This document shows, piece by piece, positions 1 through 5,684 of a stretch of DNA of 9,902 nucleotides. The first letter of the stretch is position 1; each line of letters opens with the position of its first letter. Where the stretch lies: contig JACQUF010000128.1 in the NCBI GenBank assembly GCA_016210435.1, positions 1 to 9,902 of the forward strand, read 5' to 3'. This stretch comes from Chloroflexota bacterium. Lineage in GTDB: Bacteria > Chloroflexota > Dehalococcoidia > Lucifugimonadales > Lucifugimonadaceae. The notes beneath the pieces are model-generated. The model ran no database searches. It was not told the DNA's origin and was given only the letters and a program-made list of their open reading frames with translations. The position numbers were made by a program, and so were the translations under genes.

Positions 1-2
1 GT

Positions 3-27
3 CCCTCTACCGCAAGGGGAGAGGGCG
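3..27 (-). repeat. Dispersed hairpin repeat, copy A, after the coiled-coil gene
   Basis: Read on the minus strand, CCCTCTCC and its near-complement GTAGAGGG flank a short loop, making an imperfect hairpin that starts a few bases past the stop codon at 33-35. It resembles the perfect hairpin at 4836-4856, which also sits just past a stop codon in the same orientation relative to its gene. The element is cut by the left edge of the window. It may act as a processing or termination structure, but there is no T-run, so that role is inferred. Confidence 0.6.
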
Positions 28-32
28 TCGAA

Positions 33-641
33 TTAGTTCTTAGACGCGCCGTTGACCTGGACCATGGTCTCCTGATCGAGGACGTCAATGCCCTTGCGCA
101 CCTGCCCAAGCATTTCGGCGACTTTTTCTTCGAGTGCGAAGAGCACCTCTCGTGCGTAGTCGTCGGCGCCCTTGCGACGAGCCGCAGCCTCCGCTTCGGC
201 GGCCAGCACGATCTTCGCCCGTGACTCATCCTTGGCCTTGGCCAGGATCTCATTCGCCTTGGCCTCAGCCTCTCCGAGGACGTCCTTCGCTCGCTGTTCC
301 GCGACCTGCAGCACGTTCGTCTGCTCGATCATCTTGCGGGCCTTCTCGGTCGCTGATGAGATCGCCGAACTGGTCTGTTCCTCGGCCATCTGGCGAATCG
401 TCGAGGCCTCTTCGTCCGCGTAGCCGCGTATGCGCCGCGCCTCCAGTTCCGCCTGCTTAACGATGCTTTCCTTCTGCCGGAGGATCGTGTTGGCGTCGGC
501 GATCTCCGCAGGCAGTTCCTCTCGGATAGCCTTCGTAATCGCCATGAACTTCTCCAGGTTGACGAGGCACCGGGACGTGCCAGGCACCTTGCCACCCTGG
601 ATCAGGTGTTCCAACTGGTCGAGCTGCTCATAGATCCTCAT
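33..641 (-). CDS. Conserved coiled-coil protein of unknown function encoded beside coaD
   Basis: The product is about 202 residues, almost entirely charged, Ala/Glu-rich helix, with no signal peptide and no membrane segment, so it is probably cytoplasmic. An N-terminal segment (about residues 1-45: a leucine-rich IYEQLDQLEHLI helix, a short GGKVPGT turn, then a helix ending EELPAEI) is followed by a long coiled coil (about 50-180) of the kind seen in ATP synthase b or V-ATPase E/G stalk subunits. I recall the same layout in proteins of Firmicutes and Chloroflexota that are loosely annotated as 'ATPase' or 'ATP synthase subunit B' and lie next to coaD. There is no Walker motif and no other ATP synthase gene nearby, so I would not name it atpF. 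The start at 641 is chosen because AAGGGGG lies 5 nt upstream; an in-frame ATG at 659 has worse spacing. It is the last gene of the rsmD-coaD operon, 37 nt after coaD. Confidence 0.8.
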   Translation of the reverse strand: MRIYEQLDQLEHLIQGGKVPGTSRCLVNLEKFMAITKAIREELPAEIADANTILRQKESIVKQAELEARRIRGYADEEASTIRQMAEEQTSSAISSATEKARKMIEQTNVLQVAEQRAKDVLGEAEAKANEILAKAKDESRAKIVLAAEAEAAARRKGADDYAREVLFALEEKVAEMLGQVRKGIDVLDQETMVQVNGASKN

Positions 642-646
642 CGATG

Positions 647-653
647 CCCCCTT
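647..653 (-). promoter_or_regulatory. Ribosome binding site of the coiled-coil gene
   Basis: AAGGGGG on the minus strand lies 5 nt before the ATG at 641. It decides the start in favour of 641 over the in-frame ATG at 659, which has only GAAGG at 2 nt. Confidence 0.6.
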
Positions 654-678
654 CGGCATTGCCTTCTTACCCGGCCAG

Positions 679-1170
679 CTACTCCGCGGCCGACTCCTTC
701 AACTTGCTCCTGACCGCATCCGCCACCTGGCGCGGGACGAACGCCCGGATGTCGCCACCGAGGCCTGCGATCTCCTTAACCCTGCTTGAGCTCACGTACT
801 GGTTCTCCAGCGAACTTATCAGGCACACGACCTCGATATCGGGGCCGATCCTGCGGTTCATGAGCGCCATTTCGCGCTCGTATTCGAAATCGGCGCCGAT
901 CCTGAGGCCGCGCACCACGACTGATGCGCCGATTCGCTTCGCGAAATGCACCGTAAGTCCCGAATATGAGCGCACTTCGATATTCGACACGCCTTCCAGC
1001 GCCCGGCGCAGCATGTCGACACGCTCTTCCAGCGTGAACATCAAGCGCTTGGGGGGCACGTCGTAGACCGCTACCACGAGCTCACCGAACAGGTTTGCCG
1101 CGCGGCGGGCCATGTCGATATGCCCGTTAGTAACGGGATCGAACGTGCCTGGAAATACCGCCTTGACCAA
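679..1170 (-). CDS. coaD: Pantetheine-phosphate adenylyltransferase (PPAT)
   Basis: CoaD transfers AMP from ATP to 4'-phosphopantetheine to make dephospho-CoA, the fourth step of coenzyme A synthesis, in the cytosol as an oligomer (a hexamer in studied enzymes). The 163-residue product shows the nucleotidyltransferase signature FPGTFDPVTNGH (residues 6-17, a TxGH-type ATP site), VVRGLR (85-90) and the C-terminal VSSSRVKEIAGLGGD segment (126-140) corresponding to the family's ISSTxVR loop. The length fits the usual 158-165 residues from the TTG at 1170, which has GAGGG about 10 nt upstream and lies 13 nt past the rsmD stop. A longer reading from a TTG at 1206 adds 12 non-conserved residues, overlaps rsmD by 23 nt and has a poor ribosome binding site, so I prefer 1170. 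It lies between rsmD and the coiled-coil gene; rsmD-coaD is a widely conserved pair. Confidence 0.96.
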   Translation of the reverse strand: MVKAVFPGTFDPVTNGHIDMARRAANLFGELVVAVYDVPPKRLMFTLEERVDMLRRALEGVSNIEVRSYSGLTVHFAKRIGASVVVRGLRIGADFEYEREMALMNRRIGPDIEVVCLISSLENQYVSSSRVKEIAGLGGDIRAFVPRQVADAVRSKLKESAAE

Positions 1171-1183
1171 GCCCGACGGTCCC

Positions 1184-1744
1184 TCACTCCGACTTTTCGT
1201 TGCCAACGAACCGATACACCGTCACCGCGGAGTCTCCGTATGTACGCCGGCTGACCTGCCGCAACCATTCCAGGGCCTCGGGAAGATTCCTGCGCTTGCT
1301 GTGCTCTGCAATGACCAGGGCCGAACCGGCCAGAGTACCCCGCAGGGCCAGGGTCTCGAAAAGTCTGGCGAACGGGTTCTCCTCGTACGGCGGGTCGGCG
1401 AACACGATGTCGAATGGACCTTCGAGTCTCTCTGCCACCGCCTGCGCCTGCCCCCGATGCACCTTCGAACGTTCCTTGAACCCGAATTCCTCGATCGAGC
1501 GGCGAATGACTTCGCAGGCCCTCTCGTCTCGCTCCACGAACTCCGCCCACGCGGCGCCGCGGCTCAGAGCTTCCAGTCCAAACGCGCCCGTTCCGGCATA
1601 GAGATCCAGCACTCGTTTGCCGGTCGCTCCGTCCGGTCCGAGCATCGAGAACAGCGCCAGCCGTACCCGTTCCGAGGTCGGCCGCAGGTGCTTGAGGTGA
1701 TGCCGGAGCCTTCGGCCACCGGCCTCCCCGCCACCTATCCGCAA
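1184..1744 (-). CDS. rsmD: 16S rRNA (guanine(966)-N(2))-methyltransferase RsmD
   Basis: RsmD methylates N2 of G966 in 16S rRNA of the small ribosomal subunit, using S-adenosylmethionine. The 186-residue product begins MRIGGGEAGGRRL, like the family's MRVIxGxxxGRxL start. It has RPTSERVRLALFSML (21-35), the SAM-binding motif LDLYAGTGAFGLEALSRGA (46-64), the acidic FVERD (69-73) and the catalytic DPPY (117-120) of N2-guanine and N6-adenine methyltransferases. The start codon is TTG at 1744, supported by GGAGAGAGG immediately upstream and by alignment with the family's N-terminus. The length is typical. It is the first gene of the minus-strand operon, divergent from lysS. The only odd point is the TTG start, which is shared with several neighbours. 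Confidence 0.95.
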   Translation of the reverse strand: MRIGGGEAGGRRLRHHLKHLRPTSERVRLALFSMLGPDGATGKRVLDLYAGTGAFGLEALSRGAAWAEFVERDERACEVIRRSIEEFGFKERSKVHRGQAQAVAERLEGPFDIVFADPPYEENPFARLFETLALRGTLAGSALVIAEHSKRRNLPEALEWLRQVSRRTYGDSAVTVYRFVGNEKSE

Positions 1745-1746
1745 GG

Positions 1747-1755
1747 CCTCTCTCC
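1747..1755 (-). promoter_or_regulatory. Strong ribosome binding site supporting the rsmD TTG start
   Basis: GGAGAGAGG on the minus strand ends 2 nt before the TTG; its GGAG core is 7 nt from the start codon. This supports TTG as the true initiator. Confidence 0.6.
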
Positions 1756-1791
1756 GGGGGTAGTTAGCGCCCGTCTCGCAATAGCAGGTCG

Positions 1792-1821
1792 ATTATTGAG
1801 ATCGGCCATGCGTGGCTTCAA
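1792..1821 (-). promoter_or_regulatory. Possible promoter of the rsmD-coaD operon
   Basis: On the minus strand TTGAAG (1821-1816) and AATAAT (1797-1792) are separated by 18 nt, matching 4 and 5 of 6 consensus bases of a sigma-70-type promoter. Transcription would begin near 1785, giving a leader of about 40 nt before rsmD. The match is reasonable but was found by eye only. Confidence 0.35.
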
Positions 1822-1855
1822 TGTGAAGACGTCGCGGGATTCGCGGGTTTCGTCC

Positions 1856-1883
1856 ATGAACCTGCGGAGGCGTGGCTTAGAAT
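1856..1883 (+). promoter_or_regulatory. Weak candidate promoter for lysS-serS
   Basis: TAGAAT at 1878-1883 matches 5 of 6 bases of the -10 consensus, with a poor -35 (ATGAAC, 1856-1861) 16 nt upstream. It lies about 58 nt before the preferred lysS start, in the only non-coding space available. Nothing else in the 1745-1940 gap, such as a T-box or a leader hairpin, stood out. Confidence 0.25.
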
Positions 1884-1940
1884 GGCCGGTATCTGCATGA
1901 TAGGTCGCAGAGAATCAGGTTGATGTCGGAAGATCGTTCG

Positions 1941-3539
1941 ATGGCCCGCCGCGATCAGAATGGCGGCGAGGAAATAGCCCTCGGCGTAGCGGAAGCGCGA
2001 CTGATCCAGACGCGCGCCGATAAGATCGCGAGGCTGCGCGAGCGTGGGATCGATCCCTTTCCGGCCCGGTTCAAGCCGACCCACAGGTCGGCGGACGCCA
2101 AACGGATCCTCGAAGAAGCGGAGGACGAGGCTGAGTCGGAGTGGCGCACGACAGTGCAGCCACCTCTCAGTGATAAGACCGCGGGAATCGCCGTCCAAGA
2201 TGTCCGTGCGAAGGCAAGAACGGAAGAAATGGCCCTTGCCGGCCGCGTCATGGCGCGGCGAGGCATGGGGAAGGCCGCGTTCATGGACATCCAGGATGGC
2301 GCCGGCCGCATGCAAGTGCACCTGCGGTCCGACGTGCTCGGGGAAGCCTACGGACTGATCGAGGAGATCGACATCGGCGACTTCATAGGCGTCACAGGAT
2401 CCGCCTTCCGGACCCGCAGGGGCGAGCCAAGCATCGAAGCGCGCACACTCCAGATCCTGGCAAAGGCAGTTCGCCCGCTCCCCGACAAGTGGGCCGGGCT
2501 CCAGGACGTGGAGAAGCGTTCCCGCCAGCGTTACCTGGACCTGATTACCCGCGAACGGGCGGGACAAGTTGTGCGGCTGCGAGCAAGGATCGTCGCCAGC
2601 ATGCGCCGGTTCTTGAACGACCGTGGCTTCATCGAGGTCGAGACACCGATCCTCGTACCTGTGGCAGCAGGGGCCATGGCGCGGCCATTCGTCACGCACC
2701 ACAACGCACTCGACCGCACGCTGTACCTGCGCATCGCCACCGAACTCCACCTCAAGAAACTGGTGGTCGGCGGAATCGAAAAGGTCTACGAGATCGGACG
2801 TGTGTTCCGCAACGAAGGCATCGACGCGGACCATAATCCCGAGTTCACGACGCTCGAGTCATACGAGGCCTACGCTGACTACAACGATGTGATGGAGATG
2901 GTCGAGCAGATGGTCGCGAGCATAGCGCTTGAGGTGACCGGTGCCACGATAGTCAGATCCCCGGCGGGTGGATCGATCGACCTGGCCCCGCCATGGCCGC
3001 GCTTGGACCTGCGTCAGGAAATGATCAAGCGGTGCGGCATCGACTTCATCGAGTGCCCCGACGCGGAGTCGCTTGGACAGGCGATGCGAGAAAGGGGCAT
3101 CCACGTCGAGCATGGGGCGTCGTGGGGGCGGCTCCTCGACAAGGTCATTTCGTCGGCGGTAGAGCCGGCGATCATCCAGCCGGCCTTCCTCGTGGACTAT
3201 CCGGTCGAGATGTCGCCGCTGGCCAAGCGAAAGCCCGGTGCAAACGGTGTAGTCGAGCGCTTCGAAGCTTTCATACTCGGGCGGGAGCTGGCAAACGCAT
3301 TCACGGAGCTCAACGACCCGATCGAGCAGAGGGCGCGATTCGAGGAGCAGGAACGGCTTCGCAGGCTTTACGCGGATGAGGAAGTCGACCGGCTTGACGA
3401 AGATTTCCTCATAGCGGTCGAGCACGGCATGCCTCCAAGCGGCGGCCTGGGGCTCGGTATCGACCGATTGACCATGCTCTTGACGGGTGAAGAATCGATC
3501 CGCGACGTCGTGCTGTTCCCCCAGTTGCGCGCGCCCTAG
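1941..3539 (+). CDS. lysS: Lysyl-tRNA synthetase, class II
   Basis: The enzyme attaches lysine to tRNA-Lys with ATP, in the cytosol, usually as a homodimer. Numbered from 1941 (532 residues): an N-terminal helix (about 15-45, ending RERGIDPFPARF), an OB-fold anticodon-binding domain (about 99-183, with GRVMARRGMGKAAFMDIQD) and the class II catalytic domain. The latter contains motif 1 FIEVETPIL (230-238), PFVTHHNALD (249-258), motif 2 FRNEGIDADHNPEFT (289-303) and motif 3 GLGLGIDRLTML (502-513). SPLAKRKPG and ELANAFTELNDP fit the lysine-specific family. The product is slightly longer than the usual 490-510 residues because of an acidic stretch (about 59-97) between helix and OB fold. The ATG at 1941 is favoured by GGAAG 8 nt upstream. 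TTG 1920 and ATG 1923 are in frame but lack a well-spaced site. serS follows after 26 nt, so the two are likely co-transcribed. Confidence 0.97.
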   Translation: MARRDQNGGEEIALGVAEARLIQTRADKIARLRERGIDPFPARFKPTHRSADAKRILEEAEDEAESEWRTTVQPPLSDKTAGIAVQDVRAKARTEEMALAGRVMARRGMGKAAFMDIQDGAGRMQVHLRSDVLGEAYGLIEEIDIGDFIGVTGSAFRTRRGEPSIEARTLQILAKAVRPLPDKWAGLQDVEKRSRQRYLDLITRERAGQVVRLRARIVASMRRFLNDRGFIEVETPILVPVAAGAMARPFVTHHNALDRTLYLRIATELHLKKLVVGGIEKVYEIGRVFRNEGIDADHNPEFTTLESYEAYADYNDVMEMVEQMVASIALEVTGATIVRSPAGGSIDLAPPWPRLDLRQEMIKRCGIDFIECPDAESLGQAMRERGIHVEHGASWGRLLDKVISSAVEPAIIQPAFLVDYPVEMSPLAKRKPGANGVVERFEAFILGRELANAFTELNDPIEQRARFEEQERLRRLYADEEVDRLDEDFLIAVEHGMPPSGGLGLGIDRLTMLLTGEESIRDVVLFPQLRAP

Positions 3540-3565
3540 GCCAGACGTGCGCACCAGGTGAATCC

Positions 3566-4828
3566 ATGCTGAACATCGACCTCCTGGTCAAAGATCCGGA
3601 GCACGTACGGGAGAGGCTGCGCGCCCGCGGTGAGCCGGAGGGAACGGTCGGACGGGTCCTCGAGCTCGATGCCCGGCGTCGCTCACTCATCAAGGAGGCC
3701 GACGATCTCAGGGCGCGGCGTAACGAAGTGAGCCGGGCAATCGGGGCGAGCGGACGCAAGCCAGACCCGGACCAGCTCTTCGAGATGCGTCGCGTGGGCG
3801 ATCGAATCAAGCAGATCGACAGCGAGCTCGAGACCGCGAAGTCAGAATTCGAGTCAGTCCTGCTCACGTTGCCTAACCTGCCGCTCGGCGATGTCCCGGT
3901 CGGCGACGACCCCTCGAAAAACGTCGTCGTTAAACAGGCGGGCGTGCCGGCCGAGCGGTCGTACGACGTGCCCGCGCACTGGGATCTGGACCCTGTTTTT
4001 GGGGTCGATATCGAAGCGGGCACCCGCATGTCCGGGGCGCGTTTCTTTGCGCTGTCCGGGAAGGCCGCTCAGTTCCAAAGGGCGCTCGTCAGCTGGATGC
4101 TAGACACGCATGTCCGGGAGAACGGCTATGTCGAGGTCGCGCCGCCGCTGCTTGTACGCGGCGACGCCATGCTGGGGTCCGGCAACCTCCCGAAGTTCGC
4201 CGACAACCTCTACCACGATGCCGAAGAAGATCTGTGGCTCGTGCCGACCGCGGAAGTCGCCCTGAACGCCATGCACATGGGCGAGATCATCCCTGCCGGG
4301 CGGCTTCCGCTGAAGTACGTCGCGCACACGCCATGTTTCAGGCGAGAAAAGGCAGCGGCCGGACGGGACACTCGGGGCATCAAGCGAGTGCACCAGTTCG
4401 AAAAGGTCGAAATGTTCAGGTTCGTTGAACCCCAGGAATCGGAGGAGGCTCTCTCGGAGATGGTGATCGAGGCGTCAAACCTGTGCGAACGCCTTGGCCT
4501 CACCTACCGGTTGATTCAGCTCTGCACCGGTGATATCGGATTCCAATCGGCGAAGACGTTCGACATCGAGGTCTGGGCGGCGGGCTCGAAGGAGTGGCTC
4601 GAAGTGAGCTCGATATCGACCTGCACCGATTTCCAGGCCCGCAGGAACAATACGCGCTATCGCCCGCAGCCGAATGCGAGCCCGCGCTATCCGCACACGC
4701 TCAATGGCTCCGGTCTGGCCCTGCCAAGGGTGATCATTGCCCTGCTGGAGAACAACTTTCAGCAGGACGGTTCGATCGTGGTGCCCCCAGTCCTTCGCCC
4801 GTACGCGGGTTTCGATCGCATCCCATAG
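3566..4828 (+). CDS. serS: Seryl-tRNA synthetase
   Basis: The enzyme charges tRNA-Ser (and tRNA-Sec where present) with serine using ATP; it is a cytosolic class II homodimer. The 420-residue product, of normal length, starts with MLNIDLLVKDPEHVRERL and a long helical hairpin (about 28-100) that grips the tRNA variable arm. The catalytic domain follows: the serine-site TAE in LVPTAEVALN (225-234), motif 2 CFRREKAAAGRDTRGIKRVH (257-276), the LCTGDIGFQSAKTFDIEVW segment (319-337), SSISTCTDFQARRNNTRYR (348-366) and motif 3 around NGSGLALPRVIIALLEN (380-396), ending VLRPYAGFDRIP. The ATG has AGGTG 5 nt upstream. It lies 26 nt after lysS, and a perfect hairpin repeat starts 7 nt past its stop, so it is probably the last gene of this transcript. 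Confidence 0.97.
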   Translation: MLNIDLLVKDPEHVRERLRARGEPEGTVGRVLELDARRRSLIKEADDLRARRNEVSRAIGASGRKPDPDQLFEMRRVGDRIKQIDSELETAKSEFESVLLTLPNLPLGDVPVGDDPSKNVVVKQAGVPAERSYDVPAHWDLDPVFGVDIEAGTRMSGARFFALSGKAAQFQRALVSWMLDTHVRENGYVEVAPPLLVRGDAMLGSGNLPKFADNLYHDAEEDLWLVPTAEVALNAMHMGEIIPAGRLPLKYVAHTPCFRREKAAAGRDTRGIKRVHQFEKVEMFRFVEPQESEEALSEMVIEASNLCERLGLTYRLIQLCTGDIGFQSAKTFDIEVWAAGSKEWLEVSSISTCTDFQARRNNTRYRPQPNASPRYPHTLNGSGLALPRVIIALLENNFQQDGSIVVPPVLRPYAGFDRIP

Positions 4829-4835
4829 AAGCTTC

Positions 4836-4876
4836 CCCTCTCCCGTCGGGAGAGGGCGAGGGTGAGGGCGAAGACC
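4836..4876 (+). repeat. Dispersed hairpin repeat, copy B, after serS
   Basis: CCCTCTCCC (4836-4844), loop GTC and GGGAGAGGG (4848-4856) form a perfect 9-bp stem, followed by the G-rich tail CGAGGGTGAGGGCGAAG. The same stem with a longer loop occurs at 3-27 in the same orientation relative to its upstream gene. This pattern resembles short palindromic repeats scattered at gene ends in many Chloroflexota genomes. It could protect or end the serS transcript, but no T-run follows, so it is not a classical terminator. Confidence 0.7.
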
Positions 4877-4949
4877 CGTCGGCCCTGCTTCTGGCCATCG
4901 CGTTCCAGACCGACGAAAAGTAACAATACAGGTAACGTAAGTATCTGTT

Positions 4950-5001
4950 CTGTCACGTATTCCGTAATATTTATGCGATCTTTATAATGAATACGTTGCA
5001 G
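4950..5001 (+). promoter_or_regulatory. AT-rich promoter with inverted repeat upstream of the NHL-repeat gene
   Basis: A perfect -10 box TATAAT (4983-4988) lies in the most AT-rich stretch of the window (about 4920-4995). The arms ACGTATTC (4955-4962) and GAATACGT (4989-4996) are exact complements and bracket it; outer CTG/CAG bases extend the match. No good -35 is seen at 17 nt (TTCCGT). Transcription would start near 4995, leaving a leader of about 65 nt before the ATG at 5061, which has AGGGG 7 nt upstream. The inverted repeat could be an operator. Confidence 0.45.
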
Positions 5002-5060
5002 TCGTGTTGATGATCGCCTAACATCGGTCTGGGCCGCACCTTGCTTTCAGGGGTGGAGCC

Positions 5061-5405
5061 ATGTTTCGCAGACCGATCCTGACCGCCGTCGTCACAAGCC
5101 TCGTCCTGGCCGTCGCGGCCGGCCTGCTCTCGGCGCGGATAGCTGCTGCCGATCCAGAATCACCACCCGTGTATGTACTGGATTCCCTTCACGCCCGCAT
5201 CCAGAAATTCACGTCCGGTGGCCTGTTCGTCCTCAAATGGGGCAGTCTCGGCAAGACGGACGGGAAATTCGACGCGCCCCACGGGATCGCTACTGATCCC
5301 GCGGGAAACGTCTACGTGGCTGATCTCATCAACCACCGGATCCAGAAGTTCACGTCCGCTGGCAAGTCACACGCCTGTCAATCTTCGCGATCGGTCGCGT
5401 CGTAG
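5061..5405 (+). CDS. Secreted NHL-repeat protein, N-terminal half of a broken gene
   Basis: The reading frame gives 114 residues. Residues 1-30 are a signal peptide (MFRRP, a hydrophobic core TAVVTSLVLAVAAGLL, and a likely cut after IAAA), so the product should be exported. Next come about one and a half NHL repeats: VYVLDSLHARIQKF, KWGSLGKTDGKFDAPHGIATD, NVYVADLINHRIQKFTSAGK. NHL repeats build beta-propellers used for binding, so a working protein would need four to six of them. After residue 102 the frame leaves NHL-like sequence and reads 12 unrelated residues to a TAG. The likely original C-terminus, an LPATG surface anchor, is open in another frame just downstream. I therefore regard this as the front part of a gene disabled by an internal deletion of 3n+1 bases. 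A short secreted peptide could still be made. The exact ligand or role is unknown. Confidence 0.7.
   Translation: MFRRPILTAVVTSLVLAVAAGLLSARIAAADPESPPVYVLDSLHARIQKFTSGGLFVLKWGSLGKTDGKFDAPHGIATDPAGNVYVADLINHRIQKFTSAGKSHACQSSRSVAS
5196..5222 (+). repeat. NHL-unit DNA repeat, copy 1
   Basis: This 27-base segment encoding RIQKFTSGG matches 24 of 27 bases with 5337-5363, exactly 141 bases (47 codons) downstream. It is the DNA trace of tandem NHL repeats and a possible site for recombination between repeat units. Confidence 0.75.
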
Positions 5406-5647
5406 CAGGAAATGGGAGCACAGTTTCGCTCGCCGCGGCCCAACCGGCCCCCGAGCCTGCGCTTCTGCCTGCGACCGGTGGCTTCGCGCCCGGGGATCCG
5501 CTTCTTCGGTGGCTGATCTGCGGCGGGATTCTGCTGGTAATAGCGGGCGTTGCGATCCTCCGCCTTCAAGGCCGTGCGTCCGGGGCGGCCACGATACGCA
5601 TCAACACCGAACCCGTGGACTGTGATGTTTTTCACAAAAGACGGTAA
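5324..5647 (+). pseudogene. Out-of-frame C-terminal remnant with LPATG sorting signal
   Basis: This frame is open for 107 codons from just after a TGA at 5321 to the TAA at 5645-5647, with no ATG, GTG or TTG before its key motif, so it cannot be a separate gene with a usual start. From 5381 it reads as the end of a surface protein: a short beta-like segment (GNGSTVSLAAA), a Pro/Ala linker (QPAPEPA), LPATGG (LPATG at 5465-5479), a spacer FAPGDP and a 22-residue hydrophobic segment (5501-5566). This is the order of an LPXTG sortase signal: motif, membrane span, tail. The tail is unusual, with 26 residues ending FHKRR instead of a few basic ones. It overlaps the end of the NHL-repeat frame and most likely belonged to that gene, anchoring it to the cell surface. 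A sequencing or assembly error could also explain the break. Confidence 0.65.
5337..5363 (+). repeat. NHL-unit DNA repeat, copy 2
   Basis: Second copy of the 27-base unit at 5196-5222, encoding RIQKFTSAG. The NHL-like reading frame is lost directly after this copy, so the deletion junction lies at or just after it. Confidence 0.75.
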
Positions 5648-5674
5648 GCTAGAAGATCGGGCAGTCTAATGCCG

Positions 5675-5679
5675 AAGGA
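5675..5679 (+). promoter_or_regulatory. Ribosome binding site supporting the phosphatase TTG start
   Basis: AAGGA (within GAAGGAC) lies 5 nt before the TTG at 5685. It supports that codon as the initiator, since no in-frame ATG or GTG lies between it and the first conserved residues. Confidence 0.6.
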
Positions 5680-5684
5680 CAAAA

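Noticed and set aside
33..641. ATP synthase subunit b (atpF)
   Set aside because: No N-terminal membrane helix and no atp genes beside it; the similarity is only coiled-coil composition.
1818..2834. A 338-codon open frame on the minus strand opposite lysS
   Set aside because: It lies wholly against a well-supported lysS, its sequence has no recognisable domain, and long antisense frames are expected from GC-rich codon use.
2859..3554. A 231-codon open frame on the minus strand opposite the end of lysS
   Set aside because: Same reason: antisense to a clear gene, no motif, and a composition that mirrors the lysS codons.
4836..4876. Classical Rho-independent terminator after serS
   Set aside because: The stem is strong but is followed by a G-rich tail, not a T-run, and the sequence matches a dispersed repeat.
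5355..5405. Programmed ribosomal frameshift joining the NHL frame to the LPATG frame
   Set aside because: I see no slippery heptamer or strong downstream structure in the overlap, and too few NHL repeats remain for a functional propeller; an internal deletion explains it better.
5173..5625. A 150-codon open frame on the plus strand across the NHL/LPXTG locus
   Set aside because: Its translation is Arg/Ser-rich with no domain, while the two other frames carry clear NHL and LPATG features; it is a shadow frame.
5631..5670. Possible promoter for the phosphatase: TTCACA at 5631 and TCTAAT at 5665
   Set aside because: The boxes are 28 nt apart, too far for one promoter, and TCTAAT lies right next to the ribosome binding site; no paired element was found.
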